Positions 54,738-64,000 are shown, numbered from the stretch's first letter. The stretch is DNA of 64,000 nucleotides from Bradyrhizobium liaoningense (GCF_018130825.1 NZ_JAFCJS010000001.1:62001-126000); one strand, 5' to 3'. Program-made: numbers and translations. Notes: generated by a model not told the origin, from the letters alone.

Positions 54738-54830
54738 GGCCGTTTCCGTTCCGCTTGAATCGGAACGGGCTCTCGATTCCCGCCTGACGCGGTTCCTCGC
54801 GGGAACCAACCTCGAGCGAAACAGCCTTGG
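54738..54830. repeat. Dispersed repeat with CCGTTCCG/CGGAACGG hairpin
   Basis: CCGTTCCG at 54746-54753 faces CGGAACGG at 54761-54768, directly after the Sel1 gene, and it continues with GGTTCCTCGCGGGAACC. Likely a repeat element that can also end transcription. Confidence 0.6.
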
Positions 54831-54924
54831 GAAGAGAATCGCGTCCAGACCCGTGTTTTCACGGGTGGACCTCGTTGCGTTGAATCAAAATCCTATGTCG
54901 TGCCGCCGCCTAGACCCGCGCGGT

Positions 54925-55134
54925 ATGAGCGCCCACGACATCAATGAACAATGGCTGCCGATTCAGATCGCGCCCGACGATTGCGATCTGGAACTCGGCC
55001 GGCCGCACAAGACAGGGATCGTGCCCTGGACCTTTCCGGCCCGCCGCAGGTCCGGCGTCTGGTTCAACGTCTGGGCCAACGAGCCGGTGCTGATATCGCC
55101 CTGGCACTGGCGCATCTGGCGGTCCGGCGGCTAG
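54925..55134 (+). CDS. Conserved hypothetical protein, 69 aa
   Basis: From ATG 54925: MSAHDINEQWLPIQIAPDDC, then a Trp/Phe-rich half with GIVPWTFPARRRSGVWFNVW and PVLISPWHWRIWRSGG. Six Trp are packed in the last 60 residues, which is a strong non-random signal; SD is poor. No domain is known. Earlier in-frame ATGs at 54853 and 54895 exist. Confidence 0.7.
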   Translation: MSAHDINEQWLPIQIAPDDCDLELGRPHKTGIVPWTFPARRRSGVWFNVWANEPVLISPWHWRIWRSGG

Positions 55135-55273
55135 GTGCGGACACGCATATATAAGGTGATCGCGAATCGGCCTGAGCGCGGCGGCGCTGATCCCTGGCGC
55201 AGGGCTTTCGCAGCCGTTCGGCGGTCGCTTTCAGGTGAAAGAACCCACAGACCTTGATGCTGCTGCTGTTGGG

Positions 55274-55366
55274 TGGCGGAGAGGGAGGGATTCGAACCCT
55301 CGATACAGCTTGAGACCGTATGACGCTTTAGCAAAGCGTTGCCTTCAGCCACTCGGCCACCTCTCC
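55274..55366 (-). tRNA. tRNA-Ser (anticodon GCU)
   Basis: The minus strand reads GGAGAGGTGGCCGAGTGGCT, closing with CCTCTCC-G-CCA. The acceptor stem GGAGAGG/CCTCTCC is perfect, the anticodon loop is TTTGCTAAA with stem ACGC/GCGT, a long variable arm follows (type II tRNA), and the TΨC arm is GGGTTCGAATCCC. CCA is encoded at 55274-55276. It is alone, so it is a possible integration site for mobile elements. Confidence 0.95.
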
Positions 55367-56207
55367 GGTGCGAGCCTTATGCATCTAATTGCTTGAGCCG
55401 GTCAATTTGGAAGCGCGTGTTTTCGCTCGAATATTCCCATCGATTTTCCAGACAAGCCGGTTTGCGCTCGGGGCGCGAACCTGAGGCGGCGAGAGCGGGC
55501 GCAGTGCTGGAATCGTCTGGCGTCCCAAAACAAAGGCGTCTTTCACGGATGAACGTGGCTCTTCTCAGGCAAGAACCTGACATTGCTGATAAATTTCAGG
55601 GGCTTGCGCGCGGGAGCGCCTGACTGGGTGTCCTCCGGCCCCGCCAGGCGAGCTGCTCGCCCGATAGCCGCGCCAATCCCAGGGGGATGCCGGGCCTGAA
55701 GCGCCGCTGTGACCGCGCCTGGACCAAGAAATGCGTCAAGAAACGAGCCGCGGAAGGAGGCTGTGCCTTGTCCTTGAGTCTCCTTCTGATTCCACGATTC
55801 GTGGGTGCCAAAGCTCGTGCGTGCGAGGGCGTTGCCCGTCGTTCCTTAAGTGGGGAATTTTGATGGCAAATGGAACCGCCTCGAAAACATTAGTAATAAC
55901 AGTGCGTTACGAGGGCGCCGCGATCACATCTGCGTGTTATTTGTGCAACACCCATCGGAAAACGCGCTTCATAGGCCCGTTCCGGAGCGTTCTGTTGTTG
56001 TGTGTGCAAGGACGTTCGGTAATTGTGACTGAGCGACGGAGGGGGGCATCCCGAGGTCGTCCCGTTTAGGTCTTTCGCTTAAGTCCCTCGCGTTCATGCG
56101 GGTGTGTCCGAAGGCGCGAAGGGACCAACAGCGGTGATTTAGAGGGGGTTGGGGAATTGGCCGTCCGGGTCAGTGACCATCCCTGAAGAGCAACTTGGAG
56201 GTTTAAC
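55367..56207 (+). other. Long leader upstream of the porin gene
   Basis: 840 bases with no supported gene. Short frames at 55687 and 55863 on the plus strand lack convincing SD. The last 150 bases contain GGGGGTTGGGGAATTGG and the porin SD. Such long leaders of porin genes often carry regulatory RNA or sRNA sites (inference). Confidence 0.5.
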
Positions 56208-57776
56208 ATGAAGTTGGTTAAGAGCCTTTTGCTCGGCTCAGCGGCGGGTCTGATCGCCGTGGGCGGAGCGCAGGCAGCCGATCTCCCCGTGAAGGCCAAG
56301 GCGGTCGAATACGTGAAGATCTGCTCCCTGTACGGTGCGGGTTTCTACTACATCCCGGGCACCGACACCTGCATCAAGCTGGGTGGTTACCTGCGCGCTG
56401 AAGTCGCGCTGGGCACCAACAGCGTCTACGGCATTGCCAACGGCGCTCCCGCCGGTGCGCACAATCGCCTGAGCAACTACTACACCGCGCGCGCTCGTGA
56501 AGATCTCAACATCGATACGCGCACCGCGACCGAATACGGCGTGGTCCGCACCTTCTTCGATGCGACGTTCTCCTGGACCACCGGCGGCTATCAGGGCACC
56601 GGCTCCGCGTTCGGCGGCACCGCCTACAGCAGCACGGTGGCTCTGAACACCTCGGGTGCGACCCCGGCCCTCGTTGGTACGACGATCAACCCGACTGACG
56701 GCGGTACCTCGGGCGGTTCGCTCGGCGTGTACTATGCCTTCATCCAGTTCGCCGGCTTCACGATGGGTAAGGCCGTGTCGCAGTTCGACGCGCCCTGGAC
56801 CAACTATCCCGGCAACAACTTCGACGGTCTCGTCGGCGGCAGCGGCACGGTCACCGGTGTCAACCAGTTCAGCTACACCGCTGACTTCGGTCAGGGCGTG
56901 ACGGCGGCGTTCTCGGCGGAAGACGCGACGGCCTACTACCAGGCTGGCAACGTCAACCTCGCCGGCGCTACCGTGGCCGGCCTCGTCGGCGGCACCTCTG
57001 GCATCAACGCCATCGGTGGCTCGCGTTCGCCGAACCTCGTCGGTATGGTCCGCGTCGACCAGGCTTGGGGTCTCTTCCAGGCGTCGGTCGCTGCGCACGA
57101 CAACCACGTTGCGTACTATGGCGCGACCGAGCCGACCGGCCACCCCGACGACAAGTGGGGTTGGGCGGTTCAGCTCGCTCTGTCGATCAAGAACATCCCG
57201 ACCGGTGCGGGTGACGTGATCAACATCCAGGGCGTCTACACCGACGGTGCGACCCGCTACAACTTCCAGAACCTGGCCGGCAGCTCGTACTCGATCTTCG
57301 GCAGCTCCGGCATCGCCTACCAGAGCGTCGGCTTCGCCTTCGCGCCGGATACGGTGTTCACGTCGGCTGGTGGCGGTAGCCAGCAGGAGACCGTGAAGAC
57401 CTGGGGCTTCCGTGGTGCCTACACCCACAACTGGGATCCCTACTGGAACACGGCGATCTACGGTGCCTACGCTCAGGCTCAGTACGGCTCGCTCGCCAAG
57501 ACCTCCGTCTGCGGCGTCGGTGGTACGTTCAACGTGGCTGGCGTTACCTCGTGTAACCCGGACTTCGCGATCGGCCAGGTCGGCTTGATCACCCGCTGGA
57601 CCCCGGTCAAGAACCTGACGTTCTCGGCTGACCTGAACTGGACCCACCTGGACTCGAAGATGGCGGGTACGTTCGTTTACGGCGGTGCCGGTGCAATCGC
57701 GAAGCCGGCCGCGACCTACGAGCTGAAGGATCAGGACAGCATCACGCTGCTGCTCCGCGCTCAGCGCAACTGGTAA
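56208..57776 (+). CDS. Outer-membrane porin (alphaproteobacterial, PF02530 type)
   Basis: 522 residues. A Sec signal (MKLVKSLLLGSAAGLIAVGG, cleavage near AQAADLP) is followed by ADLPVKAKAVEYVKICSLYG and AGFYYIPGTDTCIKLGGYLR, the hallmark of rhizobial Omp2/RopA-like porins. A beta-barrel of many short strands with tight turns ends LLLRAQRNW, with aromatic Trp as last residue, as the BAM signal requires. Trimeric diffusion pore in the outer membrane. SD GGAGG is 6 bases upstream; a perfect terminator follows. Codon use is biased for high expression. Confidence 0.95.
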   Translation: MKLVKSLLLGSAAGLIAVGGAQAADLPVKAKAVEYVKICSLYGAGFYYIPGTDTCIKLGGYLRAEVALGTNSVYGIANGAPAGAHNRLSNYYTARAREDLNIDTRTATEYGVVRTFFDATFSWTTGGYQGTGSAFGGTAYSSTVALNTSGATPALVGTTINPTDGGTSGGSLGVYYAFIQFAGFTMGKAVSQFDAPWTNYPGNNFDGLVGGSGTVTGVNQFSYTADFGQGVTAAFSAEDATAYYQAGNVNLAGATVAGLVGGTSGINAIGGSRSPNLVGMVRVDQAWGLFQASVAAHDNHVAYYGATEPTGHPDDKWGWAVQLALSIKNIPTGAGDVINIQGVYTDGATRYNFQNLAGSSYSIFGSSGIAYQSVGFAFAPDTVFTSAGGGSQQETVKTWGFRGAYTHNWDPYWNTAIYGAYAQAQYGSLAKTSVCGVGGTFNVAGVTSCNPDFAIGQVGLITRWTPVKNLTFSADLNWTHLDSKMAGTFVYGGAGAIAKPAATYELKDQDSITLLLRAQRNW

Positions 57777-57800
57777 GTTCGGTCTAACGACCTGACAGAG

Positions 57801-57834
57801 AGCCCCGGCGGGAAACCGCCGGGGCTTTTCTTTT
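57801..57834 (+). terminator. Rho-independent terminator of the porin gene
   Basis: AGCCCCGGCGG-GAAA-CCGCCGGGGCT, an 11-bp perfect stem with a GAAA loop, then TTTCTTTT. 24 bases past the stop. Confidence 0.95.
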
Positions 57835-58177
57835 GGTGCATGGGCTTGCGAGCCGGCGGGGGTCGCCCGGGTCGGCGCATCGCTTCCGTGACCGGTCGCT
57901 GGCTACGCCTCGGGTCACGGCCGTTGCACAAGAGCCGGCGACTGCTCTGCACGCCATCTCCGGCCAGCGCGCACGTGGTCCCCCGTCGCCTCACTGACTC
58001 AGCGAGCGAACATCTCGCCGATTGATCTCGCCGCGGAGGCGAGGGCTTCCCTTCGTTTCGCTGCACTCGAAATCGGACGGTTCCGAACTGGCGGATGGGT
58101 CCCAGAACTGACGAGGTCGGCGGGCCAATTTCAAGCTCCTCAGGCTTGAGCCTCCGCTGCCGCCGAGCTGTGGACCC

Positions 58178-58191
58178 TTGATCTGGATCAA
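58178..58191 (+). promoter_or_regulatory. FixK/Fnr box upstream of the FGE-sulfatase pair
   Basis: TTGATCTGGATCAA is the exact consensus. It is 148 bases before the FGE pseudogene start. No minus-strand gene begins nearby, so it should drive the FGE-sulfatase pair under low oxygen. A start near 58226 would give class II spacing, although its -10 is weak. Confidence 0.7.
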
Positions 58192-58338
58192 TCCGGAGAA
58201 GGGCCGCTCCGTTTCTGTACGCCTCACCGTCCGTCAAAGGCCCCACTTTCGAAAGACGCATACCAAGCGAATCGACTCTTCGGGCGGTGTCACGAACCAA
58301 GCAACGCAGGCCGCTGATGCACGCGCCCGGGGGGCGTC

Positions 58339-58775
58339 ATGAATCTGGCTGATACGAAGTCGTTGTCTGGTTCCGGACAATCGTCCGAGCATCCGGCAGG
58401 TGAGGGGATGCTTTATGTGCCGGGCGGCACGTTTCGCATGGGCTCGGATCGCCATTGTCCGGAGGAAGCGCCAGCCCATCGCGTTACCGTTGACGGATTC
58501 TGGATCGATCGCACGCCGGTCACCAACCGCCAATTCCGCAAATTCGTGAACGCGACCGGTTACGTCACTCCTCGCGGCGGGCTCGAGGGCGCGAGCTACG
58601 ATCTTGTCAGCCAAACCTCAGGATTCCGCGCAAGGTGCTCAAAGGCGGCTCGCACCTTTGCGCTCCCAACTACTGCCGCCGCTATCGTCCGGCCGCGCGT
58701 CATGCCGAGCCGATCGACACCTCAGCAAGCCATGTCGGCTTCAGGTGCATCACCAGGAAGAGGATCACATCATGA
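58339..58775 (+). pseudogene. Decayed formylglycine-generating enzyme (SUMF1-like)
   Basis: Three blocks of the FGE family are fused. The N-terminus (GMLYVPGGTFRMGSDRHCPE, then [20 protein letters not shown]) is intact. A short GGLEGA string from the middle follows at once, then [10 protein letters not shown]. After a one-base frame change the C-terminal block [20 protein letters not shown] and SHVGFRC appears, ending at 58775, overlapping the sulfatase ATG. Full FGE relatives are about 300-350 residues, so roughly half is deleted. The two active-site Cys (HLC and NYC) remain in DNA but out of frame. Intact FGE oxidises a Cys of CxPxR to formylglycine in type I sulfatases. Formally 148 codons open in frame 1, but that protein cannot work. 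Confidence 0.85.
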
Positions 58776-60472
58776 GTACAGATAGGATTCCGGAAAAGCC
58801 TGAGATGAGCACGGGATCAATCGGCGGAGGACTGAAACGCCGCGATCTGTTGTTGAGTGGTAGTTCTCTCGTCGCCGCTTCGGCGCTCTCGGCGGTCGGA
58901 TTGACGAGCCCGGCACAAGCGCAGCAGCCGGCGCCCGCAGCGGCCGGCCAGCGGCCGAACATCGTCTTCATCATGGGTGACGACATCGGCTGGTTCAATA
59001 TCGGTGCCTACCACCAGGGCATCATGGCAAGCCGGACACCGAACCTCGACAAGCTCGCCGCGGAAGGCATGCGCTTCACCGACTATTATGCCGAGGCGAG
59101 CTGCACGGCGGGCCGCGCCAACTTCATCACCGGAGAGCTGCCGATCCGTACCGGGCTTACCACGGTCGGCCAGGCAGGCTCCCCGATCGGCATGCCGGCG
59201 CAAGCGCCGACCATTGCGACCGCGCTGAAATCCATGGGGTACGCCACGGGACAGTTCGGCAAGAACCACCTCGGCGACCTCAACGAATTCCTGCCGACCA
59301 TGCACGGCTTCGACGAGTTCTTCGGCTATCTGTACCACCTCGACGCCATGGAAGACCCGGCCCACCGCAACTACCCGCAGGCGCTATTGGCCACCGTCGG
59401 TCCGCGCAACATGGTTCATTCCTGGGCGACCAACGTCGACGATCCGACGGTGCAGACGCGCTGGGGCAAGGTCGGCAAGCAAAAGATCGAGGACTCCGGA
59501 CCGCTTTATCCAAAGCGGATGGAGACGGTGGATGACGAAATCCTGAAGATCACGTTCGACTTCATCGACAAGGCGAAGCGGGACAACAAGCCGTTCTTCG
59601 TCTGGCTCAACCCGACGCGCATGCACGTCGTCACCCACCTCTCCGAGAAATACGAGAACATGCGCAACTCCGAAAACGGCTGGTCGGTTTCCGAGGGCGG
59701 ATTCGCCCAGCTCGACGACATCGTCGGCGCCGTCATGAAGAAGCTCAAGGACGAGGGCTTCGACGATAACACGATCGTTGCGTTCACAACCGACAATGGC
59801 GCGGAGAACTTCACCTGGCCTGACGGCGGACAGACGCCATTTGCAGGTGGCAAGGGAACGGCCATGGAAGGTGGATTTCGCGTGCCCTGCATGATCCGCT
59901 GGCCGGGCAAGGTGCCGGCGGGAAAGGTCGAGAACGGCATCATGTCCGGACTTGATTGGTTCCCGACCTTCGTCGCCGCAGCGGGCAATCCGAATATCGC
60001 CGACGAGTTGCGGAAAGGAAAGCAGTTCGGCGACAAGACCTACAAGGTCCACCTCGACGGGTACAACCAGATGGACCTGATTACCGGAAAAGGCCCGTCT
60101 GCGCGCCACTCGGTCTTCTATTTCACTGAGGGCACGCTGAGCGCGGTGCGCATCGACGACTTCAAATATCGCTTCACCGATCAGCCGAGCGGCTGGTTGG
60201 GCGGCACGGTCAAGGTTGATTGGCCGATCCTCACCAATATCCGCCTTGATCCCTTCGAACGCACGAACTTGCCCAACGGCGCGCAGGGGTCGTTGGCCTT
60301 CTATAACTGGTTTGTTTACGAGTTCTGGCGGTTCCAGTTCGTGCAGCAGGAGGTCGGCAAGCTCGCCCAGACGGCGATCGAGTTCCCACCGATGCAGAAG
60401 GGTGCAAGCTTCAACCTGGAAGCCGTCAAGGAGCAGATAGAGAAGGCCATGCAGTCGCACGCTGGCAAGTAG
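58772..60472 (+). CDS. Arylsulfatase (type I, formylglycine-dependent)
   Basis: 566 residues from ATG 58772, with GAGGA 7 bases upstream. A twin-arginine-like signal ([20 protein letters not shown], cleavage near AQA) places it in the periplasm. The metal-binding [20 protein letters not shown] opens the sulfatase fold. The modification site SCTAGR (Cys111, CxAxR) is the Cys variant that FGE converts to formylglycine. [19 protein letters not shown] and [20 protein letters not shown] complete the family. It hydrolyses sulfate esters to release sulfate or a phenol. It depends on an FGE, yet the linked FGE is broken, so it needs another elsewhere or is inactive. Confidence 0.93.
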   Translation: MSTDRIPEKPEMSTGSIGGGLKRRDLLLSGSSLVAASALSAVGLTSPAQAQQPAPAAAGQRPNIVFIMGDDIGWFNIGAYHQGIMASRTPNLDKLAAEGMRFTDYYAEASCTAGRANFITGELPIRTGLTTVGQAGSPIGMPAQAPTIATALKSMGYATGQFGKNHLGDLNEFLPTMHGFDEFFGYLYHLDAMEDPAHRNYPQALLATVGPRNMVHSWATNVDDPTVQTRWGKVGKQKIEDSGPLYPKRMETVDDEILKITFDFIDKAKRDNKPFFVWLNPTRMHVVTHLSEKYENMRNSENGWSVSEGGFAQLDDIVGAVMKKLKDEGFDDNTIVAFTTDNGAENFTWPDGGQTPFAGGKGTAMEGGFRVPCMIRWPGKVPAGKVENGIMSGLDWFPTFVAAAGNPNIADELRKGKQFGDKTYKVHLDGYNQMDLITGKGPSARHSVFYFTEGTLSAVRIDDFKYRFTDQPSGWLGGTVKVDWPILTNIRLDPFERTNLPNGAQGSLAFYNWFVYEFWRFQFVQQEVGKLAQTAIEFPPMQKGASFNLEAVKEQIEKAMQSHAGK

Positions 60473-60511
60473 GATATGCGGCGACGGGCGCTCCAAGCCC
60501 CGGAGTGACGC

Positions 60512-60545
60512 GAGCTGCCGGTCTGACCAGCGACACCGGCAGCTC
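60512..60545. terminator. Hairpin after the sulfatase gene
   Basis: GAGCTGCCGGT and ACCGGCAGCTC form a perfect 11-bp stem with a 12-base loop, 40 bases past the sulfatase stop and before the convergent slt gene. No T-run on either side. Confidence 0.55.
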
Positions 60546-60630
60546 TCAAGGTGCGCTCTGGATTGGGATAGCTCGCCCGAGCGTCGGGTCAGACCCCATG
60601 CTCTTGGCAGCGAACCGAAGGAGGGGATCT

Positions 60631-63069
60631 CTATTCCACGCTGCCGACGCCGCGGCGCAAATCGGCCTCGATCTGCAACCGCGTGCCGCCGCCGAACCGG
60701 GCGCGGTAGACCTGAAGGTTCTCCATGATGCGCTGCACGTAGTTGCGCGTCTCGGAGAACGGAATCAGCTCGACCCAGTCGACCGCATCGACCTTCGGGT
60801 CGCGCGGGTCGCCGTAGCGGTCGATCCACTTCTTCACGCTGCCGCGGCCGGCATTGTAGGCGGCGAAGGTCATGATGTAGGAGCCGCGATAATCCTCGAG
60901 CAGCCCGCCGAGTTCGGCGGAGCCGAGCGTGGCGTTGTAGACCGAATCGTTCTTGAGCCGCCCCAGATCGTAGGTCGCGCCGTGCCGCTTGCAGACATAG
61001 CGCGCGGCATCCGGGGTCACCTGCATCAGCCCGTAGGCCTGGGCCGGCGAGACCACCGACGGGTTGAACGCGCTCTCCTGCCGGGCGATGGCGTAGACGA
61101 TGCTGCGCTCGACCTCGGGGCCGATCGGCGTGAACTGCGGAATGCCGTTGACGGGGTAGGCATAGAAGTCGAACGGCAGGCCGCGGTTGAGTGCGGCCTT
61201 GCCGAGCAGCAGCATGCCGCGCGCGTCGCTGTAGCGCTGGGTGAGCTCGCCAAGGCCGGCGAGCGCCTCAGGATCGCCGTTCTCGCCCATGTCGGCCAGC
61301 AGCGGTATTGCCATCTCGCGCTCGTCGAGCTCGTAGAGCAGCTGCGCAGCGCGCACGATCTCAAGGCGTTCGGCGCCGCGGCCGCGCGGCTGGCTGTTGA
61401 GCTCGATCTGCGGCAGGCCGAGCTTGGCGCGTGCGAGCTGGCCGTAATAGCTGGTCGATTGTTCGGCTGCGCGGGCAAAGGCATTGCGTGCCTCCTGCTG
61501 GCGGCCGGCGGCTTCCGCGGCGCGGCCCTGCCAATAGCCGGCGCGCGCCAGCGTGGTCGGGTTGACGCTGCCGACGCCGATGCGGGCGAAATGCTGGGTG
61601 GCGGTTGCGGGGTCGTTGAGGAAGCGCAGCGCGATCCAGCCGGCGGTGAATTCCTGCTCGGTCTTGTAGATGTCGCGCGAGGGCAGGGCCGCATCGCGCG
61701 CGATGAGATAGGCGCTGCGGAATTCCTCGGTGTCGATCATCTTGCGCGCCAAAAGGCGCCGCTCGATCCACCATTCGTCGAGATTGTAGAGTCGGTTCGG
61801 ATCCTTCGGCGCCGATAGCATCAGCTGGGCGGCCTCAGTGAACTTCTCTTCGCGGCGCAGCAACTGGATCTTGCTGAAGAGGAAGCCGGGATCGTTGTGC
61901 AGCTCGCGCGGCACCGCCTCGAGCAATGCCCGCGCGTTCGGCGCCTTCTTGACGGAGGCGATGCGGGCTTTGGCCAGCGCGATATAGCCGGCGCCGAGGC
62001 GTTTTGCGGCGCGCAGCGCGGCCTCGTTCTCGCTGCCATAGAGCAGGGTGTCCATCCGCGCCTTCTGGTCGCCCGCCGTCAGCAGGGCGCCGAACTGGTC
62101 GAGCGCGTTGTTCTCGGTGTCCTCCGACATCGGATCGCTGCGCCAGGCCTCGCGCACCAGCCGCTCGGCATTGGCGCGGTCGCCGCGTGCCAGCATCGCC
62201 CTGGCGAGCGTGAAGCGGCCCTTGGCGGACACCGGGGATTCGTTCTCGAACCAGGACCACGCGACGGACTCGTCGCGCCTGTCGTCCCACATAGCGGCCT
62301 CGAGGCGGCGGCGCAGGAAGGTCTGCGACGGCCAGCTCGGATTGGCCGAGAGGAAGGCGCGGTAGCGCTCGACGGTCGCGCCATTGTCCTCGCTACGCAG
62401 GATGATCCATTCCGCGAGCTTGCGGGCGACGGGATCCGAGATCGAGGCCGCATAATTGGTGGCATCGCCCGGCTTGCGCTTGCGGACGAGCTCGATGACG
62501 TTCTCCAGCGTGTCCTTGTCGGCTTGCGACGTCGACGAGGTCGCAGCGACCGCGGCCGGCGTGACCGGCTTGCGCGGTGCGGCGTGCTGGCGGGTCGCAG
62601 GTGCAAGCACAGGCGCGGCGATTGGTTTGGCGGGGGCCGGGGCAGTCGGCCTGATGGTCGCTGTCACGGCCGGGGCGGGTGCGGTTTTGGCGGGCGAGCT
62701 GGCGGTCGGCTGTGATTTTGGCGCGGTAGCTGCGGCCGCTGGCTTCGGCTTGTCCTTCCCGGAGTCCTTGCCTGCGGTCTTTCCGGCATCCTTTCCAGCA
62801 TCCTTGGCCGGCTTCTTCGCTGCGTCCTTGGCCGGGGCGCCCGCTGTCCCCTTGCTTGCGCCCTTCGTTGCGTCCTTGCCGGTTCCCTTGGCTGCGTCCT
62901 TCGCTGACCCTTTTGCTGCGTCCTTGGCAGCCTGCTTGGCGGGTTCCTTGGTCCCGTCCGCGGGCGTCTCATTGGACTTGGCGAGGGCGACGCAGCCGAC
63001 CGACAGCCCTGCCATCAGGCTCACGACCAGACCGGCGGATCGCCAGGCGGCACGAGGAAAGGAGGTCAC
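60631..63069 (-). CDS. Soluble lytic murein transglycosylase (Slt-like)
   Basis: 812 residues. A signal peptide (GLVVSLMAGLSVGCVALAKS) is followed by a long Lys/Ala/Pro repeat linker (about residues 40-160: KAAK, GTGKD, KDAGK units) that may bind the negatively charged cell wall. TPR-like superhelical repeats of Slt70 type come next, and the SLT domain has VERSIVYAIARQESAFNPSV with the catalytic Glu near residue 660, SPAQAYGLMQVTPDAARYVC and FAAYNAGRGSVKKWIDRYG. It cleaves glycan strands to 1,6-anhydroMurNAc. The start is GTG 63069 with a poor SD. Divergent from dapA, 224 bases apart. Confidence 0.94.
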   Translation of the reverse strand: MTSFPRAAWRSAGLVVSLMAGLSVGCVALAKSNETPADGTKEPAKQAAKDAAKGSAKDAAKGTGKDATKGASKGTAGAPAKDAAKKPAKDAGKDAGKTAGKDSGKDKPKPAAAATAPKSQPTASSPAKTAPAPAVTATIRPTAPAPAKPIAAPVLAPATRQHAAPRKPVTPAAVAATSSTSQADKDTLENVIELVRKRKPGDATNYAASISDPVARKLAEWIILRSEDNGATVERYRAFLSANPSWPSQTFLRRRLEAAMWDDRRDESVAWSWFENESPVSAKGRFTLARAMLARGDRANAERLVREAWRSDPMSEDTENNALDQFGALLTAGDQKARMDTLLYGSENEAALRAAKRLGAGYIALAKARIASVKKAPNARALLEAVPRELHNDPGFLFSKIQLLRREEKFTEAAQLMLSAPKDPNRLYNLDEWWIERRLLARKMIDTEEFRSAYLIARDAALPSRDIYKTEQEFTAGWIALRFLNDPATATQHFARIGVGSVNPTTLARAGYWQGRAAEAAGRQQEARNAFARAAEQSTSYYGQLARAKLGLPQIELNSQPRGRGAERLEIVRAAQLLYELDEREMAIPLLADMGENGDPEALAGLGELTQRYSDARGMLLLGKAALNRGLPFDFYAYPVNGIPQFTPIGPEVERSIVYAIARQESAFNPSVVSPAQAYGLMQVTPDAARYVCKRHGATYDLGRLKNDSVYNATLGSAELGGLLEDYRGSYIMTFAAYNAGRGSVKKWIDRYGDPRDPKVDAVDWVELIPFSETRNYVQRIMENLQVYRARFGGGTRLQIEADLRRGVGSVE

Positions 63070-63293
63070 GGCGTTTGTCGCCCCGAATCAGTGAAGTGGC
63101 TCAAGATCTAGCTGAATCTGATTGAATATGCGGACAAAATACCAACAGGCGCTTACTTCCGGCGGGTTTGCACCACCACCGCGGCAAAATCGCGGCCTAA
63201 ACGGTGCGTCCCGCGGCAGCGGCCCTTTTACCGGCGGGATAGACCCGATATGTATGGGCTTGCTCTCAAGATTGCCGCGTACGGAGGAAGTCC

Positions 63294-64000
63294 ATGGCAG
63301 CCAAGACGAAATTCCGGGGGTCGTTCACCGCCTTGGTCACGCCGTTCAAGAACGGCTCGCTGGACGAGGCGGCGTTCCGCTCCCTGGTGAACTGGCAGAT
63401 CTCGGAGGGCACCAATGGCCTGGTCCCGGTCGGCACCACCGGCGAGAGCCCGACGCTGAGCCATGACGAGCACAAGAAGGTCGTCGAGTGGTGCATCGCT
63501 GAGGCCAAGGGCCGCGTGCCTGTTATCGCGGGCGCCGGCTCCAATTCGACCAAGGAGGCGATCGAGCTCTCCCAGCACGCCGAGAAGGCGGGCGCGGACG
63601 CCGTGCTGATCGTGACGCCTTATTACAACAAGCCGACCCAGGAAGGGATGTATCAGCACTTCAAGGCGATCAATGATGCGATCGGGATTCCGATCATCAT
63701 CTACAACATCCCGCCGCGCTCGGTGATCGACATGTCGGTCGACACCATGAAGCGGCTGTGGGAGCTGAAGAACATCGCCGGCGTCAAGGACGCCACCGCA
63801 AGCATGGTCCGCGTCTCGCAGCAGCGCGCGGCGCTGGGCGAGGATTTCAACCAGCTGTCCGGCGAGGACGCCACCATCATCGGCTACATGGCCCATGGCG
63901 GCCATGGCTGCATCTCGGTGACCTCGAACGTCGCGCCGCGCCTGTGCGCCGAGTTCCACGCCGCCTGGCAGAAGGGCGATCATGCCACTGCGCTCAAGCT
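63294..64000 (+). CDS. dapA: 4-hydroxy-tetrahydrodipicolinate synthase (5' part)
   Basis: The gene runs off the right edge; 235 codons are visible. Starts [20 protein letters not shown] with GGAGG 7 bases upstream. The Schiff-base Lys (near residue 165) is in [12 protein letters not shown], the Tyr in YNIPPRSV, and [14 protein letters not shown] is the substrate loop. It condenses pyruvate with aspartate semialdehyde, the first lysine and meso-DAP step. Divergent from the transglycosylase, both cell-wall related. Confidence 0.97.
   Translation, partial: MAAKTKFRGSFTALVTPFKNGSLDEAAFRSLVNWQISEGTNGLVPVGTTGESPTLSHDEHKKVVEWCIAEAKGRVPVIAGAGSNSTKEAIELSQHAEKAGADAVLIVTPYYNKPTQEGMYQHFKAINDAIGIPIIIYNIPPRSVIDMSVDTMKRLWELKNIAGVKDATASMVRVSQQRAALGEDFNQLSGEDATIIGYMAHGGHGCISVTSNVAPRLCAEFHAAWQKGDHATALK

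Noticed and set aside
55687..56069. Two short plus-strand frames in the porin leader
   Set aside because: One is Cys/Lys-rich without SD, the other Arg/Val-rich and unsupported; kept only as part of the leader.
56238..57647. 469-codon minus-strand frame opposite the porin
   Set aside because: Antisense shadow, Val/Gly/Arg composition.

Overview
The window reads as a chromosomal segment of a high-GC alphaproteobacterium of the Bradyrhizobium/Rhodopseudomonas group (inference). The support is a PleD-type diguanylate cyclase, FixK-type regulatory boxes (TTGAT-N4-ATCAA) next to a FixK-like regulator, an alphaproteobacterial PF02530-type porin, a GatCAB operon, the order topA-rnr-DUF983-NUDIX, and many dispersed palindromic intergenic repeats of the kind common in these genomes.

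Layout. 1-5.0 kb: 3' end of pleD, a divergent TetR/MFS pair with a perfect operator palindrome, and two more AT-rich genes (a small ABM-like protein and an FMN-binding PNPOx-like protein). 5.6-8.5 kb: a CadC/TolB/TPR regulator and an arylamine N-acetyltransferase. 8.5-14.1 kb: a gene-poor accessory stretch with very small genes, an orphan substrate-binding protein, a Cys-rich secreted protein, a FixK-like regulator with two boxes, and an NTF2-like protein. 14.2-18.5 kb: a 1440-residue LuxR-type protein with a degenerate receiver and a very long tandem-repeat tail, the most unusual gene here. 18.7-29.2 kb: mostly minus-strand genes (rpmG, LLM flavin monooxygenase, M20 amidohydrolase, NUDIX, DUF983, rnr, topA). 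29.4-36.5 kb: accessory insertions (two HxlR regulators beside an SDR and an azoreductase, amidase, patatin) around dprA. 36.6-39.6 kb: pyrB-pyrC'-plsY. 39.7-46.8 kb: VanX-type dipeptidase, AidB-like flavoprotein, CPBP protease, AEC transporter, ruvX, cyclase-family protein, LysR. 46.8-52.9 kb: two nitronate monooxygenases and gatC-orf-gatA-orf-gatB. 52.9-56.2 kb: gene-poor, with a 30-residue Lys-rich peptide, a Sel1 protein, tRNA-Ser(GCU) and a long porin leader. 56.2-60.5 kb: porin, a FixK box, a decayed formylglycine-generating-enzyme gene coupled to an intact arylsulfatase. 60.6-64 kb: lytic transglycosylase and the 5' part of dapA.

How the genes work together. Housekeeping blocks cover amidated tRNA synthesis (GatCAB), RNA decay and DNA topology (rnr, topA), pyrimidine synthesis (pyrB with an apparently non-catalytic DHOase homologue), phospholipid synthesis (plsY) and cell-wall/lysine metabolism (slt, dapA). 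Between them sit regulator-target pairs with visible operators (TetR/MFS, HxlR/SDR) and probable oxygen-responsive control (FixK boxes at 12.7, 12.9 and 58.2 kb). The strongest candidates for new biology are the repeat-tailed LuxR protein, the mutated FGE gene beside its sulfatase, the Lys-rich peptide and the two unexplained small genes inside the gatCAB operon. All calls come from reading the sequence; no database search was run.
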